NCBI RefSeq assembly: GCF_002836515.1
Contig: NZ_PJBC01000061.1
Span: 62,001 to 126,000, forward strand
Source: Pseudomonas sp. Choline-02u-1
GTDB lineage: Bacteria; Pseudomonadota; Gammaproteobacteria; Pseudomonadales; Pseudomonadaceae
DNA: 64,000 nt
Direction: 5' to 3'
Within the stretch, counting starts at the first letter, position 1. Each line of letters begins with the position of its first letter. The position numbers were made by a program, and so were the translations under genes. Positions 27,506-36,231 of the stretch are shown in pieces. Below the pieces are notes generated by a model that was not told the origin of the DNA, ran no database searches, and worked only from the letters and a program-made list of their open reading frames with translations.

Positions 27506-28534
27506 TTACTTTTCTTTGGCCGGTGTGCTGTCCGTAATTGCGAAACGCAGCACGCCGATCAACTGGCCATCCTCGGTCAGCACGCGCACCTGCCATTTGC
27601 CCGTCGGGTTACCGGGGAAATTCTGCTTGTGCGTCCACGCCCGGTAGCCTTCCTTGCGCCCGCCGTGAATGTCGAGGGCGATGCGGTCAACCTCTTTGCC
27701 GTTGAAGGTCCAGACGTGATAGATCCGCTCATCGAGGCCACGCGGCGCGTTGATCGCGGTGTAGGCGTAGAGCCCGCCATTGCGGATCTGCTCGGCGCTG
27801 ACGGTATCGAGGCTGGCGCCGGGGGTGCGATCCTGCAGCTGCGTGCTGATCGCCACATCGGTCATCCACAGCGTCGCCGGCGGCACCCAGGAACGCAGCG
27901 CCCAACCGACGCCACCGATGCCGACGGTAATGAACAGAATCGCCAGGGCGTTGCGCACCGTGCGGATCGGGAAGATCGACGCCAGGCTCGGGAACGACAG
28001 CAGCACGGCAATCCCCAGCGCCCATTTGAAACTCTGTGCGGTCGTCAGGTGCATGATCACCGGCAATGCGGTGAGCAGGGCGGCGAACAGGGTCAGGGTG
28101 TGCAGCGCGAGAAACGCCCAGCGCCGTGGCGCCAGCCATTTGTAGTACAGCGGATCGACGATAGAGATCAGTGCGGCAATGCCAAGCAGGCCGGTGAAAA
28201 TCAACTGACCGCTGTTCCAGGTGGTGGTGATGAAGAAGAACGGCAGGACAAAAAACAGGCTTTCCTGATGGATCATCTGCGTCGCGTAGCGCAGCAGCGG
28301 CTGGGGAATCTCGCGTTTGAAGATCCGCGTGAACAGCCCGGTCAGGGTGTTTTCCAGCATCAGCCAGATCCAGCTGAGCAGCATGATCACCGTGATCCAA
28401 CTGGCCAGCCCCTGTTGGCGATCGACGAGGATGAAACTGCCGACCCCGGAAATGAAACCACCCGCCGCAATGACCCCGGGGTAGCGCTTGATCAGCTCGA
28501 GAATGCGCTGGACCAGGAGGGTTAATTTCGACAT
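27506..28534 (-). CDS. DUF5924/DUF2914 membrane protein
   Basis: 342 residues. The N-terminal two-thirds holds about seven membrane helices (DUF5924 region, e.g. FFVLPFFFITTTWNSGQ); the C-terminal 110 residues form a soluble DUF2914 domain (YAYTAINAPRGLDERIYHVWTF, YRAWTHKQNFPGNPTGKWQVRVLTEDGQLIG). The soluble part is predicted periplasmic. Function unknown. Separate from the MCE operon by 54 bases and a possible part of the same leftward transcript. Confidence 0.85.
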   Translation of the reverse strand: MSKLTLLVQRILELIKRYPGVIAAGGFISGVGSFILVDRQQGLASWITVIMLLSWIWLMLENTLTGLFTRIFKREIPQPLLRYATQMIHQESLFFVLPFFFITTTWNSGQLIFTGLLGIAALISIVDPLYYKWLAPRRWAFLALHTLTLFAALLTALPVIMHLTTAQSFKWALGIAVLLSFPSLASIFPIRTVRNALAILFITVGIGGVGWALRSWVPPATLWMTDVAISTQLQDRTPGASLDTVSAEQIRNGGLYAYTAINAPRGLDERIYHVWTFNGKEVDRIALDIHGGRKEGYRAWTHKQNFPGNPTGKWQVRVLTEDGQLIGVLRFAITDSTPAKEK

Positions 28535-28625
28535 GTGGGCAATTCACTGCAGGGGAAATACCCCGACAGAGTAGCGTCCGCCGGGCGTTGTGGCGAGGTT
28601 GCGGGTCACATAAATCCACCACATT

Positions 28626-28720
28626 CCCTGTGGGAGCGGGCTTGCTCGCGAATGCGGTGGATCATCCGGGAATGCAGTGACTGACCCGGCGAATTCGCGA
28701 GCAAGCCCGCTCCCACAGGG
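28626..28720. repeat. REP pair (type 1)
   Basis: CCCTGTGGGAGCGGGCTTGC... and the inverse arm ending GCTCCCACAGGG face each other. The right edge directly abuts the stop codon of the M16 peptidase gene at 28721, so the element lies exactly at the gene end. Confidence 0.9.
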
Positions 28721-30112
28721 TCAGTGTTCGGCCGGTTTGCGGTGGCGATGCAGGCGCCAGCCGATCACGATCAGCAGCAATACGCCGACACCACCGGCGA
28801 CCAGCCACAACACCTGATCATCACTGATCAAGGGCTTCTCGATCCTGATATACCCCGGCTGCAACAGCAGCTCGCGCATGGCCTTGTTCGCCGCGTCCAG
28901 CGTCACCCCTTGCAGCTCCCGCGCGGGATTGGCAAAGCGGCCATCCTGATAGTCGGCCAGCGCGCTCCAGTAATAGTCCGCCAACGCGCTGTTGCCCTGC
29001 ACGGCCCAGGCCTGATGGGCGATGGCAGCTTGCTTGATGCGGGCGAAGGTGCTCGGGTCAAGGCCGTTTTTCAGCAGGTCGGCCTTGAGGTCCGCCAGCA
29101 CCTGAATGGCTTCGTCGACGTCATCGCGATCAAGGTCAGCGTTGAGGCTCATAAAGCCGACACCGCCGAACACTTCGCGCTCGGCCCACGGCCCGTATGA
29201 CAGGCCGTGGTTGAGACGAATCTGCCGATACAGCGCCCAGTCGAGGTAATCCTTGAGAATGTCGAAGGTCTGGTCGTACTGATCGTCAAGCACCGGTTCC
29301 GGCACCAGCCAGTGCAGCTTGGCGCTGTCGCCGATGAAGCCACGGGTGAGGGTGCGTTCATGGGCGGCGCTGGTGCGAATGTCCGGCAGCGCCCGATGCT
29401 CGCTCGGCTCGACCGGCTCCAGCTCACCCCAGGTGCGCTCCAGATAGGCCGGCAGCAGTTTGTCGAGTTCGCCGACGACGATCAGGGTCATGTTGTTCGG
29501 CGCGTACCAGGCCTTGCGCACCTTCTCCAATTGCTCCTGGGTAAGATGGCCGACTTCGGCGCGCTGCGGGCATTTCAATCCCAGTTCGACAGCCAGTTGA
29601 TTGCTCGCGGTATGCCCGAAGTCCTGACGGTCGAGGAAGCGTTGCAGTTTGGTGTAATGGCCGCCGTCCTCACGCTCGACGACCCGTTTCGCCGCGTTGA
29701 TCGCGTTGCCGTCGATGCGTGTCTGAGTCAGCAGCGCGAGGAGCAGGTCGAGTACCTTGCGCTGGTTTTTCGCCGGGGCTTCGATGACGAACGTGGTGTC
29801 GGCATTGCTAGTGAACGCATTCCAGTCACCGCCCAGCGCCTGCATGCGCTCCTCCAGACCGCCTTCGCCAGTGGCGTCGATACCGCTGAACAGCAGGTGT
29901 TCGAGCAAATGCGGCAGCTCTTTCTCGTCGCAATCGAAATCATCGAGGCCGACGCCGACCACCAGCCGGATTGCCACATGCCCACGCTCAGTGCCGGGCT
30001 TGAGCATCAACTGCAAACCGTTGGGCAGCGCATAGCCTTCGACTTGAAAACGATCCAGGGCGAAGGCGGGCAGGGAGCCGAGCAACAGGCAGGCGAACAA
30101 CAGGCAACGCAT
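28721..30112 (-). CDS. M16-family periplasmic zinc peptidase
   Basis: 463 residues from MRCLLFACLLLGSLPAFA (Sec signal peptide; a longer frame upstream lacks one). The inverted zinc motif HLLEHLLFSG (HxxEH) lies near residue 67, with the third ligand expected in VVEREDGGHY. A C-terminal membrane helix (VLWLVAGGVGVLLLIVIGWRL) and basic tail anchor it to the inner membrane. This architecture, one M16 catalytic domain plus inactive second domain and C-anchor, suggests envelope proteolysis. RBS GGAAG precedes the ATG. Confidence 0.88.
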   Translation of the reverse strand: MRCLLFACLLLGSLPAFALDRFQVEGYALPNGLQLMLKPGTERGHVAIRLVVGVGLDDFDCDEKELPHLLEHLLFSGIDATGEGGLEERMQALGGDWNAFTSNADTTFVIEAPAKNQRKVLDLLLALLTQTRIDGNAINAAKRVVEREDGGHYTKLQRFLDRQDFGHTASNQLAVELGLKCPQRAEVGHLTQEQLEKVRKAWYAPNNMTLIVVGELDKLLPAYLERTWGELEPVEPSEHRALPDIRTSAAHERTLTRGFIGDSAKLHWLVPEPVLDDQYDQTFDILKDYLDWALYRQIRLNHGLSYGPWAEREVFGGVGFMSLNADLDRDDVDEAIQVLADLKADLLKNGLDPSTFARIKQAAIAHQAWAVQGNSALADYYWSALADYQDGRFANPARELQGVTLDAANKAMRELLLQPGYIRIEKPLISDDQVLWLVAGGVGVLLLIVIGWRLHRHRKPAEH

Positions 30113-30219
30113 AACAGGCTTCCATACGGCTGATTTGGAGATCCGTGTCGTCAGTTGCGACCCCAATCGGCGGTCTCAAGGCTGAACCACTGTAACTGAC
30201 TGACCGCAGCCTCAGACGT

Positions 30220-31878
30220 TCAAGGCGAATGCGTAATGTCGGCCATGTCATCCACCGCCAGCGCGCCGGTGTCCGCCGTTTCCAGCACCACATAGGCGCT
30301 GCTGCAGAACAGCGAGTTGAGCCGCTTCATGTCGGCAATCAATTCCAGATGCAACGAACTGGTCTCCAGACTCTGCACGATCTTGCGCTGCAAACGGCTG
30401 ACGTGCGCGTGGGCCAGACGCCGCTCCTGCGCACGAAAACGGCGTTTCTCGCGCAACAACTGCCGCGCGCTTTCGCGGTCGCCACTGAGAAACACCGACA
30501 GGCCCAGGCGCAGGTTGGCGATCAATTGCTGCTGCAGGCCGGCGAGATCTTCCAGGCCTTCCTCAGAGAACGAACGCCGCTGCGAGGTTTTCTGCTGCTG
30601 GATCTTGCGCAGCATGCGCTCGATCAGGTCGGCGGCAAGTTTCAGGTTGATCGCCAGCTCGATGATCTCGGCCCAGCGCCGACTGTCCTGCTCGCCGAGA
30701 TCCTCGCGAGGCATCTGCGCCAGATAAAGCTTGATCGCGCTGTACAGTGCTTCGACATCGTCGGTCAGGCGGCGCATCTCCTGCGTGACGGCGGTCTGCT
30801 TGCCGCGCAGCACATCGAGGGAGGCGTCGAGCATGTTATCGAGCAGATCGCCCATGCGCAGGGTTTCCCGCGCAGCATTGGCCAGCGCCAGGCTCGGCGT
30901 GACCAGTGCCGTCGGGTCGAGATGCCGCGGTTTGGCGGTGCCGTTGACCTCCGGCCGCTCCGGCAGCAACCAGGCACATAGCCGCGCCATCGGCCCGACG
31001 CTGGGCAGCAGGATCAGGCAGCGCGCGGTGTTGTAGAGCAGGTGGAAGCCGATGACCATTTCCTGGGGGCTGAAATCGAGGCTGTCGATCCAGTGCACCA
31101 GCGGGTCGAGCACCGGGATGATCAGCAGCAGACCGATCAGTTTGTACAACAGGCTGCCCAGCGCCACTTGCCGGCCGGCGGCGTTCTGCATGCTGGTGCT
31201 CATGAAGGCGAGAATGCCGCTGCCGATGTTCGCGCCGATCACCAGACCGATCGCCACCGGCAGGCTGATCACCGCAGCGCCGGCCAGCGTGGCGGTCAGC
31301 AGCACGGCAGCGAGGCTGGAGTAGGAAATCATCGCGAACAGCGCGCCGACCAGGGCGTCGAGGAGGATGTCGCCGGTCAGCGAGGCGAAAATCACTTTCA
31401 CCCCTTGGGCGTGAGTAATCGGCGCGGCGGCTTCAACGATCAACTGCAGAGCGAGGATGATCAGCCCCAGCCCGATCGACACCCGGCCCATCTGCCCGAG
31501 CCGCGTCTGTTTACGTGAGAGAAAGAAAATCACCCCGAGGAAGATCAGCAGCGGCGACAGCCACGACAGGTCAAACGTCAGCACCCGCGCCATCAACGCG
31601 GTACCGACATCGGCACCCAGCATGGTCGCCAGCGCCGGGGTCAGCGCCATCAGGCCCTGGCCGACAAACGAGGTGACCAGCATCGCCGTGGCGTTGCTGC
31701 TCTGCACCATCGCGGTGACGAGAATACCGGCGATGAACGCCAGCCATTTCTTCGACATGTTCTGGCCGATGACATGTCGCAAATTGGTGCCGTAAACCCG
31801 CAGGATGCCGGTTCGGACGATGTGCGTGCCCCAGATCAGCAGGGCAACGGCGGACAACAAATTGAGCAGGGTGAGCAT
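30220..31878 (-). CDS. Na+/phosphate cotransporter family protein with PhoU-like domain
   Basis: 552 residues from MLTLLNLLSAVALLIWGT. The membrane half contains the two inverted PNaS repeats: MVQSSNATAMLVTSF and SYSSLAAVLLTATLAG, with the diagnostic QSSNAT. The C-terminal 200 residues are helical, PhoU-like (AARETLRMGDLLDNMLDASLDVL). Likely exports or imports phosphate with sodium; the direction is not clear from sequence. YjbB-type architecture. Starts near a REP pair region on the other side. Confidence 0.9.
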   Translation of the reverse strand: MLTLLNLLSAVALLIWGTHIVRTGILRVYGTNLRHVIGQNMSKKWLAFIAGILVTAMVQSSNATAMLVTSFVGQGLMALTPALATMLGADVGTALMARVLTFDLSWLSPLLIFLGVIFFLSRKQTRLGQMGRVSIGLGLIILALQLIVEAAAPITHAQGVKVIFASLTGDILLDALVGALFAMISYSSLAAVLLTATLAGAAVISLPVAIGLVIGANIGSGILAFMSTSMQNAAGRQVALGSLLYKLIGLLLIIPVLDPLVHWIDSLDFSPQEMVIGFHLLYNTARCLILLPSVGPMARLCAWLLPERPEVNGTAKPRHLDPTALVTPSLALANAARETLRMGDLLDNMLDASLDVLRGKQTAVTQEMRRLTDDVEALYSAIKLYLAQMPREDLGEQDSRRWAEIIELAINLKLAADLIERMLRKIQQQKTSQRRSFSEEGLEDLAGLQQQLIANLRLGLSVFLSGDRESARQLLREKRRFRAQERRLAHAHVSRLQRKIVQSLETSSLHLELIADMKRLNSLFCSSAYVVLETADTGALAVDDMADITHSP

Positions 31879-32094
31879 GCAGACCCCCTGTAGTAGCAGC
31901 GCCCCAGAGGGGCAAGTGGACGGCACCGCGCGGTTTCTACGTTTTTGATACTTAAGCTGTAGTTGGCTAACGGTCTGGGCGCCAGCATTGCACAGCTAAA
32001 GAACGGAATGAAACAAAACTGTCATGAAAGCCGGTGTATCCAGCCCCGGAATTCGACACGTTTTCCCTGCGTGGCCGAAAACGACTGTGGGAGC

Positions 32095-32176
32095 GAGCTT
32101 GCTGGCGAAAGCGGTGGGCCAGCCAACATTGTTGTCGACTGGCACTCCGTCTTCGCGAGCAGGCTCGCTCCCACAG
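32095..32176. repeat. REP pair (type 1, variant)
   Basis: CTGTGGGAGCGAGCTTGCTG and inverse arm GCAGGCTCGCTCCCACAG; the A variant (GAGCTT) differs from the other copies. Located between the Na/Pi gene (start side) and the end of the TerC gene. Confidence 0.88.
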
Positions 32177-32203
32177 GTTATTGCGCTTGAGCGGACGAGC
32201 AGA

Positions 32204-32971
32204 TTATTGGCCCGGCACATCCTTGCGCAGTTTCACCGGATCCTGCTGCTGTTTCTTTTTGGCCATCGCGCCGCGCAGTTTGATGTTGATCGCTTCCACC
32301 GTCAGCGAGAACGCCATGGCGAAGTAGACGTAGCCTTTCGGCACATGCACGTCGAACGACTCGGCGATCAGCACGGTACCGACTACCAGCAGGAACGACA
32401 GCGCGAGCATTTTCAGCGACGGGTGCTTGTCGATGAATTCGCTGATCTTGCCCGAGGCCAGCATCATCACCAGCACCGCCACGATAATCGCCGCAACCAT
32501 GACCGGTACATGCGAAACCATGCCGACCGCAGTGATCACCGAGTCCAGCGAGAAGACGATATCGATGATCGCGATCTGAATGATGGTGTAGAGGAAGTTG
32601 CCGCCCTTGCCCGATGGCGCGTCGTCGCTTTCGTCTTCGCCTTCCAGCGCGTGGTACATCTCCTGCGAGCTTTTCCAGAGCAGGAACAGGCCACCGAAGA
32701 ACAGGATCAGGTCACGACCGGAAATGCCCTGACCGAACACCTCGAAGAGGTCGGCGGTGAGGCGCATGACCCAGGTGATCGACAGCAGCAACAGGATCCG
32801 CGTGATCATCGCCAGGGCCAGACCGAAGATTCGGGTGCGCGCCTGCATGTGCTTGGGCATGCGGCTGACCAGAATCGAGATCATGATGATGTTATCGATG
32901 CCGAGGACGATTTCCAGGGCGGTCAGGGTGAAGAAGGCAACCCAGATTTCGGGGTTGGTCAGCCATTCCAT
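32204..32971 (-). CDS. TerC-family integral membrane protein
   Basis: 255 residues from MEWLTNPEIWVAFFTLTALEIVLGIDNIIM. Two TerC hallmarks with membrane-embedded acidic residues are present: EIVLGIDNIIMISIL and IAIIDIVFSLDSVITAVGM. Seven to eight helices and a soluble KKKQQQD tail. TerC proteins are implicated in metal (Mn, tellurite-linked) handling and metallation of exported proteins. It follows the citrate transporter by 85 bases, with a terminator between. Confidence 0.9.
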   Translation of the reverse strand: MEWLTNPEIWVAFFTLTALEIVLGIDNIIMISILVSRMPKHMQARTRIFGLALAMITRILLLLSITWVMRLTADLFEVFGQGISGRDLILFFGGLFLLWKSSQEMYHALEGEDESDDAPSGKGGNFLYTIIQIAIIDIVFSLDSVITAVGMVSHVPVMVAAIIVAVLVMMLASGKISEFIDKHPSLKMLALSFLLVVGTVLIAESFDVHVPKGYVYFAMAFSLTVEAINIKLRGAMAKKKQQQDPVKLRKDVPGQ

Positions 32972-33000
32972 GTGTATTCCTTTGAGCAATTGTTAAACCG

Positions 33001-33037
33001 AAAAAGGTCCGGGCTTCAAACCGCGAAGCCAGGACCC
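33001..33037 (-). terminator. Intrinsic terminator after citrate transporter
   Basis: On the minus strand GGTCC-GGCTTC and GAAGCC-GGACC pair around a seven-base loop and are followed by TTTTTC. It insulates terC from citA transcripts. Confidence 0.8.
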
Positions 33038-33056
33038 GAATCGGTGAGTCTTGGGC

Positions 33057-34364
33057 TTATAGAGTGCTGAACAGCGGGAAAGTCCCCAACAGCAGCGCAG
33101 CAATCAGAATGCAGATACACACCAGGATCGCCCATTTCAAGGTAAAACGCTGGTGATCACCGAAATCGATACCAGCCAGCGCCACCAACAGATAGGTCGA
33201 CGGTACCAACGGGCTCAGCAAGTGGACGGGCTGACCGACGATCGAGGCACGGGCCATTTCCACTGCAGTGATTCCATAGTGACTGGCCGCTTCGGCCAGC
33301 ACCGGCAACACGCCGTAGTAGAACGCGTCGTTGGACATGAAGAAGGTGAACGGCATGCTCACCAGCGCCGTGATCACCGCCAGGTACGGGCCGAGGAACT
33401 CCGGAATCACCGCCAACAGGCTCTTCGACATCGCATCGACCATGCCGGTGCCCGACAGGATACCGGTGAAGATACCGGCCGCAAAGATCAGCCCGACCAC
33501 TGCCAGCACGCTGCCGGAATGTGCGGCGACGCGATCCTTCTGCATTTGCAGGCACGGGTAGTTGACGATCATCGCAATACTGAACGCCACCATGAACAGC
33601 ACCGGCAGCGGCAGCAGGCCGCCGATCAGCGTGCACATCAGGCCGAAGGTCAACGCGGCGTTGAACCAGATCAGTTTCGGACGCCGCGCGTCGGGGAATT
33701 GCGAGACGCTGATTTCGCTGTGATCGATCTCATCGCCGACCAGATGCAGCTCGCCGAGGCGGGCACGTTCACGTTTGCCGTAGAAGTAGGCAATCAGCAG
33801 GATCGCCACTACACCGGCGGCCATCGCCGGGATCATCGGCACGAAAATATCCGACGGGTCGACATGCAGAGCACTCGCCGCACGGGCGGTCGGGCCGCCC
33901 CATGGGGTCATGTTCATCACGCCGCCGGCGAGAATGATCAGACCGGCCATGATTCGCGGGCTCATGCCGATGCGGCTGTACAGCGGCAGCATGGCGGCCA
34001 CGCAGATCATGTAAGTGGTCGCGCCGTCACCATCGAGGGAAACGACGAGCGCCAGTACGGCGGTGCCGACCGAAACTTTCAGCGGGTCGCCCTTGACCAG
34101 TTTGAGGATTTTGCGCACGGCCGGGTCGAACAGGCCGGAGTCGATCATCAGGGCGAAATACAGAATGGCGAACATCAACATCACGCCGGTTGGCGCCAGT
34201 TTGGTGATGCCCTCTAGCATCATCGGACCGATTTTCGGCGCGAACCCACCAAACAGGGCGAACAGGATCGGGATGATGATCAGGGCGATCAGCGCGGACA
34301 GGCGCTTGGTCATGATCAGGAACATGAACGTGATGACCATGGCGAAGCCAAGGAAAGTCAGCAT
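33057..34364 (-). CDS. citA: CitMHS-family metal-citrate/H+ symporter
   Basis: 435-residue transporter of divalent-metal-complexed citrate. About twelve helices; motifs include SLDGDGATTYMICVAAMLPLY, GGVMNMTPWGGPTARAA and FTFFMSNDAFYYGVLPVLAEAA. Matches the citrate transporter annotated PA5476. A 328-base upstream spacer (34365-34692) includes a possible leader reading frame and an AACAACAA motif. A terminator follows the gene. Confidence 0.93.
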   Translation of the reverse strand: MLTFLGFAMVITFMFLIMTKRLSALIALIIIPILFALFGGFAPKIGPMMLEGITKLAPTGVMLMFAILYFALMIDSGLFDPAVRKILKLVKGDPLKVSVGTAVLALVVSLDGDGATTYMICVAAMLPLYSRIGMSPRIMAGLIILAGGVMNMTPWGGPTARAASALHVDPSDIFVPMIPAMAAGVVAILLIAYFYGKRERARLGELHLVGDEIDHSEISVSQFPDARRPKLIWFNAALTFGLMCTLIGGLLPLPVLFMVAFSIAMIVNYPCLQMQKDRVAAHSGSVLAVVGLIFAAGIFTGILSGTGMVDAMSKSLLAVIPEFLGPYLAVITALVSMPFTFFMSNDAFYYGVLPVLAEAASHYGITAVEMARASIVGQPVHLLSPLVPSTYLLVALAGIDFGDHQRFTLKWAILVCICILIAALLLGTFPLFSTL

Positions 34365-34415
34365 GGGATTACTCCAGGCGTAGCGCGGCTAATGGAATGA
34401 GCGGACCGGGCGGGA

Positions 34416-34519
34416 TCAGCGCAGAACGGGAGGCGCGAGGCGTACGAGCGGAGTAACCAGCAGGGAGAGGGAAAAACGGCGGGTTGCAGAAGACATCAGA
34501 ATCACCATTGTTGTTGTTA
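34416..34519 (-). promoter_or_regulatory. Leader with CA motif and possible 30-codon leader ORF upstream of citA
   Basis: On the minus strand AACAACAACAATGG contains AAnAAnAA, the Crc/Hfq target motif, and runs into an ATG (34508) that opens a 30-codon frame ending TGA at 34416, 51 bases before citA. The peptide is Leu/Arg-rich without recognised domain and has no clear SD. Citrate is a preferred substrate, but catabolite control of its transporter is plausible. Unproven; the rest of the 34365-34692 gap shows no gene. Confidence 0.35.
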
Positions 34520-34692
34520 ATTGGGCCGGGTCTGTGGAACAACCACAGGTCTTGGGCCAACCGGTCTGTTGCCGGGAGTGAGGCGATCCTAATCGGGGAA
34601 GCTTTCAGCTACCTTTCGCGATCGAAAGCGATGAATGAACGGTCAACCGGTGGGCGGCTGCAACGAGAGCCAATGAATACGGGAGAAGAGCG

Positions 34693-35103
34693 GTGGAGAC
34701 GAACCAGACACATAACGGCGGCTGTCACTGCGCGCACATCCGCTACCGGTTCAGCGCAGCGCTGCAGGACATTGCGCATTGTCACTGTGCGATCTGCCGC
34801 AAGGTCAGCGGCGGTATCGTCACCACATGGATCACCGTGCCGGCGGCGAACTTTCAATGGCTGGCCGGAACGCCGGCACGCTATGAATCGTCCGCCAGTT
34901 GCGCGCGATACTTCTGCTCAAACTGCGGCGCGCAACTGGCATTGCTGACCTCGCTCAGCCCCGACACCATCGACGTGACCATCGCCACGCTGGATCATCC
35001 TGAAATCGCGCCGGCCGAGCGGCACATCTGGACTGACAGCCGATTGCCCTGGCTGCGTCTGGATGAGCATCTGCCGGGCGAAGCCGAAGAAACTCTCGAT
35101 TAA
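34693..35103 (+). CDS. GFA-family (glutathione-dependent formaldehyde-activating-like) protein
   Basis: 136 residues from GTG with SD GGGAGAAG. Zinc-type cysteine pattern of the GFA fold: GGCHCAHIRY, CHCAICRKVSG and YFCSNCGAQL. Family members bind zinc; some act on glutathione adducts, but most have no proven reaction. Stands alone; its stop overlaps the convergent next gene by three bases. Confidence 0.85.
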   Translation: METNQTHNGGCHCAHIRYRFSAALQDIAHCHCAICRKVSGGIVTTWITVPAANFQWLAGTPARYESSASCARYFCSNCGAQLALLTSLSPDTIDVTIATLDHPEIAPAERHIWTDSRLPWLRLDEHLPGEAEETLD

Positions 35104-35426
35104 AACACCGACAGATTCAACGGCCGCAGCGCGCCCATCCAGATGGCGTGTTCGGTGTGATCGAGCAAGTCATCGCCCGTGTCCGGGTGCAGGAATACCA
35201 CCAGGCCCTTGCGGTTGAGCGCCAGCCAAGGCAGCACTTCGCCGATCAGCTCGGGGCCGAAGGCCAGTTGGCAGCTCCAGTCGGGGTGCGGGCCCACCGG
35301 GCGTTCGTGCACGCGGCCCATCTTCAGCGCAAACAGCTGCGCGGCCTGTTCGCACAAGGCCCGCGCCTGGTCGATGGTTTGCGCGTCGAAATAGACATGG
35401 GCGTGGTAGCCCTTGATCCCTTGCAT
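35100..35426 (-). CDS. DOPA 4,5-dioxygenase-family protein
   Basis: 108-residue protein MQGIKGYHAHVYFDAQ... with YHAHVYF, HERPVGPHPDWSCQLAFGPE and NRKGLVVFLHPDTGDDLLDHTEHAIWMG, the DOPA_dioxygenase family signature. Bacterial members are small, cupin-like/AOC-fold metalloproteins; substrate not established. Stop overlaps the convergent GFA-gene stop. It is divergent from the oxidoreductase, 81 bases apart. Confidence 0.85.
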   Translation of the reverse strand: MQGIKGYHAHVYFDAQTIDQARALCEQAAQLFALKMGRVHERPVGPHPDWSCQLAFGPELIGEVLPWLALNRKGLVVFLHPDTGDDLLDHTEHAIWMGALRPLNLSVF

Positions 35427-35507
35427 CGTGTCGCCTCTCAATCGGTTCGAACCCTTGGCTGTTTCCACCGTCACAGGCCATATGGGCCAACTATAAGGAA
35501 AACAGCC

Positions 35508-36173
35508 ATGAAAAATGCCGAAACCCCAGTGGTGAAAGTGGTGCTCTATGGTGCCATGGCCAGCCTGGGGGGTGCGTTGATGGCTGAATTGCTGCGCCGC
35601 CAACACGAAGTGATCGCCATTCTCGACGATCTCACTGCGCTCGCGCCGCGACCCGGACTGCGCACTAAAACCGGCGACTTGTTCGATGCCGAGCGGGTCA
35701 ATCAGAGCGTCGCCGGCACCTCGGCGGTGATCTGTCTGCTGGACGCGCCGGGGCTGCCGTTCAGCAGCGACCATGTCGAGCGCTCGGTCACTCTCGGCCC
35801 GGTCGAACAGGTGCTGGCAGTCGACGCACTGGTCGAAGGCTTGCACCTGGCCAGCGTGCCGCGCTTGTTCCTGGTAGGCAACTTCGGTGTACTCGACGAG
35901 CCTGACAGTGACGAGCGTCTGCAACGTCACGCCGCTGAAGAAATCCTCGAGGCGGTGCAAAGCAGCTCACTGCGCTGGACCCTGGTCAATGCGCCGCACG
36001 GCGTTGCCGGATTGACCATCGAGCATTTCAGTCAGGTTGGCGGCAATCTCGAGCCGGGGCTTGCCGAACCCTTGGAGCGCTTGAACCGCGTGGCAGTGGG
36101 GATTGCCGATGAGCTGCGGCTCAATCTGCATGTGGGACAGCATGTGAATTTTGTAGCGGCTTCAGATATTTAA
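35508..36173 (+). CDS. NAD(P)-dependent oxidoreductase, atypical SDR/NmrA-like
   Basis: 221 residues with a Rossmann start (VVLYGAMASLGGALMAELLRR), DLFDAERV and a VPRLFLVGNFGVLDEP segment. Nucleotide-binding glycine motif is GAMASLGG, degenerate compared with GxxGxxG. Typical extended/atypical SDR isomerase- or reductase-like; the catalytic YxxxK is not obvious. SD AAGGA before ATG. Function unknown; adjacent dioxygenase-like gene may be related. Confidence 0.75.
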   Translation: MKNAETPVVKVVLYGAMASLGGALMAELLRRQHEVIAILDDLTALAPRPGLRTKTGDLFDAERVNQSVAGTSAVICLLDAPGLPFSSDHVERSVTLGPVEQVLAVDALVEGLHLASVPRLFLVGNFGVLDEPDSDERLQRHAAEEILEAVQSSSLRWTLVNAPHGVAGLTIEHFSQVGGNLEPGLAEPLERLNRVAVGIADELRLNLHVGQHVNFVAASDI

Positions 36174-36226
36174 AAGATCGCCTGCAGGAGCTGCCGGAGG
36201 CTCGGGCAGCGATCGGACGATCTTTT
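36172..36226. repeat. Type 2 REP half-element with terminator-like stem
   Basis: AAAAGATCG and CGATCTTTT flank CTGCAGGAGCTGCCGGAGG, a single copy of the CTGTAGGAGCTGCCG family. The stem begins inside the TAA of the oxidoreductase and could terminate both this gene and the convergent LysR gene. Confidence 0.7.
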
Positions 36227-36231
36227 GCACT

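Noticed and set aside
26390..28525. Roughly 710-codon plus-strand frame opposite the MCE permease and DUF5924 genes
   Set aside because: Crosses two clear minus-strand genes and has low-complexity Arg/His/Gln composition.
34369..34560. 63-codon minus-strand frame in the citA leader
   Set aside because: Low-complexity Pro-rich product with no SD; overlaps the CA motif and smaller leader frame.
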